Shown here piece after piece: positions 62,539 to 64,000 of a stretch of DNA of 64,000 nt. The DNA lies in contig NC_091020.1 in NCBI RefSeq assembly GCF_041296385.1, positions 27,895,001 to 27,959,000 on the forward strand, in the 5' to 3' direction. Numbering within the stretch: position 1 is the first letter of the stretch; each line of letters begins with the position of its first letter. A model generated the notes under the pieces. It searched no databases, was not told where the DNA came from, and worked only from the letters and a program-made list of their open reading frames with translations. The DNA is from Aphelocoma coerulescens. Its lineage: Eukaryota; Chordata; Aves; Passeriformes; Corvidae. A program made the position numbers and the translations under genes.

Positions 62539-63265
62539 GTCTTCTTTGGCACCGAGTGAGGGGGCTCAAACAGTTTGAGATAATAACAGATTGACCAGAG
62601 CATATTAGAAGGGATTGATATCTGTTAATGGTTGTGGGTCATGATATTGATTCATCTGTTCTTGATATTAGTTTATCTGATCTGCACCATGCCCTTTTTT
62701 TTACTGTACATGTTAAAGATTGGTGTTGGCTTTTCAGTTTGCTGTGCTCTGTAGTTATTAGTGATGTTTTGCCTGGGAGATATGTTGTTAAAACACTGAC
62801 CTAAGCTTAATCTGGTATTTGGGCTCTGTACTGAAGCCACTACTGCACTCTGGGTACCATCTCATGTAGACAAGTAGGAATTATCACATTCTCTGAGAAG
62901 ATGGTTGTTTTTGTGGAGGGATTACAGAATGGCACCTTTTCTACCTTTCTCTGTGATGTTTTCTCCCTCCTTACAAGACCTTCTCAGTACCTTGAACATC
63001 CTTGGGTAGTTAAAATACTTCCATTGGTATTTCTTAGGAATAATGCTTTGGTTCTGTCTAAGGTTAACAAGCCATTTAGGATATGGCCCAGGCTTCACAA
63101 GGGGATGGCAATGGGTGGCACAGCATGTGGGAGAATATGGGCAGATGTCTGGAGAACTTCTTACCTGCAGTGGTCTGGAACTTTATCCCTGAACAATTAC
63201 AGGATCCTGATAAAGTGATAGAATGCTCAGGGAAATAAAGTGCTGTGGCTATTCCAAGGAGGCAC
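62539..63265 (+). mobile_element. Retroviral primer-binding site and leader remnant
   Basis: Directly after the LTR lies GTCTTCTTTGGCACCGAGTG, with the primer-binding region at about 62547-62564 (TGGCACC..., degraded relative to a functional TGGCGCC/TGG start). It is followed by GGCTCAAACAGTTTGAGATA and about 680 bp of 5' leader. The leader runs GATTGACCAGAGC.., TGATATCTGTTAATGGTTGTGGG, TTTATCTGATCTGCACCATG and onward to GAACAATTACAGGATCCTGATAAAGTGATAG. So the LTR is a 5' LTR of a once longer plus-strand provirus, broken off before or near gag. The open frame at 62901-63218 lies in this leader and shows no gag, pol or env feature. Confidence 0.68.
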
Positions 63266-63270
63266 AATTT

Positions 63271-63424
63271 AGAATCATAGAATTCTTAGTGCTGGAAAAG
63301 ACTTTTAAGATCATCAAGTACAACCATTACCCTAGCACTGCCCACATGTTCAATGCTGACCCATGTCCCCAGGTGTCACATCCACATGTTTTCTGAACAT
63401 TTCCAGGGATTGTGAAACTTTTTG
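63271..63424 (-). mobile_element. CR1 LINE 3' end, minus strand
   Basis: On the plus strand, AGAATCATAGAATTCTTAGT is followed by GCTGGAAAAGACTTTTAAGA, TCATCAAGTACAACCATTAC, CCTAGCACTGCCCACATG, ACCCATGTCCCCAGGTGTCA, CATCCACATGTTTTCTGAAC and ATTTCCAGGGAT. This is the reverse complement of a CR1 3' end with the CACGTTTTTTGAACACCTCCAGGGATGGTGA region. It starts immediately after the retroviral leader and ends abruptly at the LTR-like fragment. Confidence 0.9.
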
Positions 63425-63601
63425 CACTGTGCTGGGCCCTAGCCAGCACCTACCAAACACTGCTCCATGTGTCCCTCCAGGGGTCTGCAATAGCAAGAAA
63501 TCTCTGTAGTATCAACACTGTTTCCAGCACAAATCCCAAACACAGTCCTATACTGGCCGTAATAAAGAAAATTATTCTATCACACCCAAAACCAGAGCAT
63601 G
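63425..63601 (-). mobile_element. LTR fragment, related family, minus strand
   Basis: Read on the minus strand, it begins near TGCTCTGGTTTTGGGTGTGA and continues TAGAATAATTTTCTTTATTA, CGGCCAGTATAGGACTGTGT, TTGGGATTTGTGCTGGAAAC, AGTGTTGATAC. This matches the first 130 or so bases of the LTR at 61968, but in the opposite orientation and more diverged. The antisense translations of both LTRs share a STNPKHxPI string, which independently supports the homology. The remaining part of this LTR is missing. Confidence 0.65.
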
Positions 63602-64000
63602 ATTAAGTTCCTAAATACAGGCAGCCAGAATGAGAAGGTGTTTTTGTAGTTACAAGGCAGAGAGCTGTATGTGGTCACAAAGAGCTGTGTTCAGTTTGCA
63701 TCTCTGCCACAGGCATCCCAAGTGATCCTGTCTCTGTCTCTGAGCCTTGCTTTTTTTTTTGTAAGGACTAGGATATCAGACAGTTTCTCCTAGAGACAGC
63801 TGTGATCTCTCTGTTGGTTTTCAGCTGTCACTGTCTGGAGTGGGCTTTATCCAAGTATATTCTGTGATACCTAGGACAGTATTGCTCCTATTTTCTTCAA
63901 GCCTACCTTCTAAATCTTGTAACAGTGCCATTAGAGGAAAATATCCTCTGTTGGGAGAAATGCTGCCTAAAGCATGAGGCAGATACTGCCTTTGCCAGTG
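63602..64000. other. Gene-free sequence to window end
   Basis: No gene or recognisable repeat. Contains a T10 run near 63750. Confidence 0.5.

Noticed and set aside
62901..63218. 105-codon frame in the retroviral leader, considered as a gag start
   Set aside because: No gag-like motif; position and sequence fit the untranslated leader of the ERVL-type family.
1..64000. CRISPR arrays, operons, phage, plasmid or insertion-sequence structures
   Set aside because: No regularly spaced direct repeats, no clustered long frames with ribosome-binding sites, and no terminal-repeat transposase unit. The CR1 and ERVL content points to a bird nuclear genome.

Overview
This window reads as vertebrate, and specifically avian, nuclear DNA from an AT-rich gene-poor region (a gene desert or the inside of a very long intron). 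The main evidence is the repeat content. There are 3'-end fragments of CR1 LINEs, one with the typical ATTCTGTG-type terminal octamers. There is an LTR plus leader of the ERVL-like retrovirus family common in birds. There are also worn copies of ancient amniote SINEs (MIR/CORE-SINE type). No bacterial-style gene organisation, rRNA, convincing tRNA, CRISPR array or intact protein gene is present. Repeat identities come from remembered consensus sequences, not from a database search.

Layout. 1-9.7 kb: AT-rich unique sequence with one plus-strand CR1 (1612-2125) and a G-rich tract (8613-8663). 9.65-10 kb: a (TG)23 microsatellite next to a minus-strand CR1. 10-20 kb: unique sequence with an octamer-bearing, CpG-retaining block (about 11.88-12.23 kb), a possible antisense MIR relic and an A38 run. 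20.3-20.8 kb: a CpG-retaining, motif-rich block that looks like a conserved enhancer. 21-32 kb: unique AT-rich DNA with short tandem repeats and palindromes. 32.2-32.8 kb: a second enhancer-like block with clustered SOX-type motifs. 33-40 kb: somewhat GC-richer, with a diverged 66-68 bp tandem duplication (36.8-36.96 kb) and the only exon-like open frame flanked by good splice sites (38771-38991, minus strand). 40-55 kb: mostly unique sequence with three more CpG-retaining blocks (46.8, 50.7 and 54.5 kb). 56-64 kb: repeat-rich end with two MIR-like SINEs, a CR1 stub, the ERVL-type LTR and leader, another CR1 stub and an opposite-strand LTR fragment.

No set of genes works together here. The plausible function is regulatory: several islands of preserved CpG and transcription-factor-like motifs in otherwise CpG-depleted DNA. 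Nearly all open frames are short (60-146 codons), lack codon bias or recognisable domains, and several overlap repeats. I did not find a previously undescribed system. The best leads are the enhancer-like blocks and the single candidate exon.
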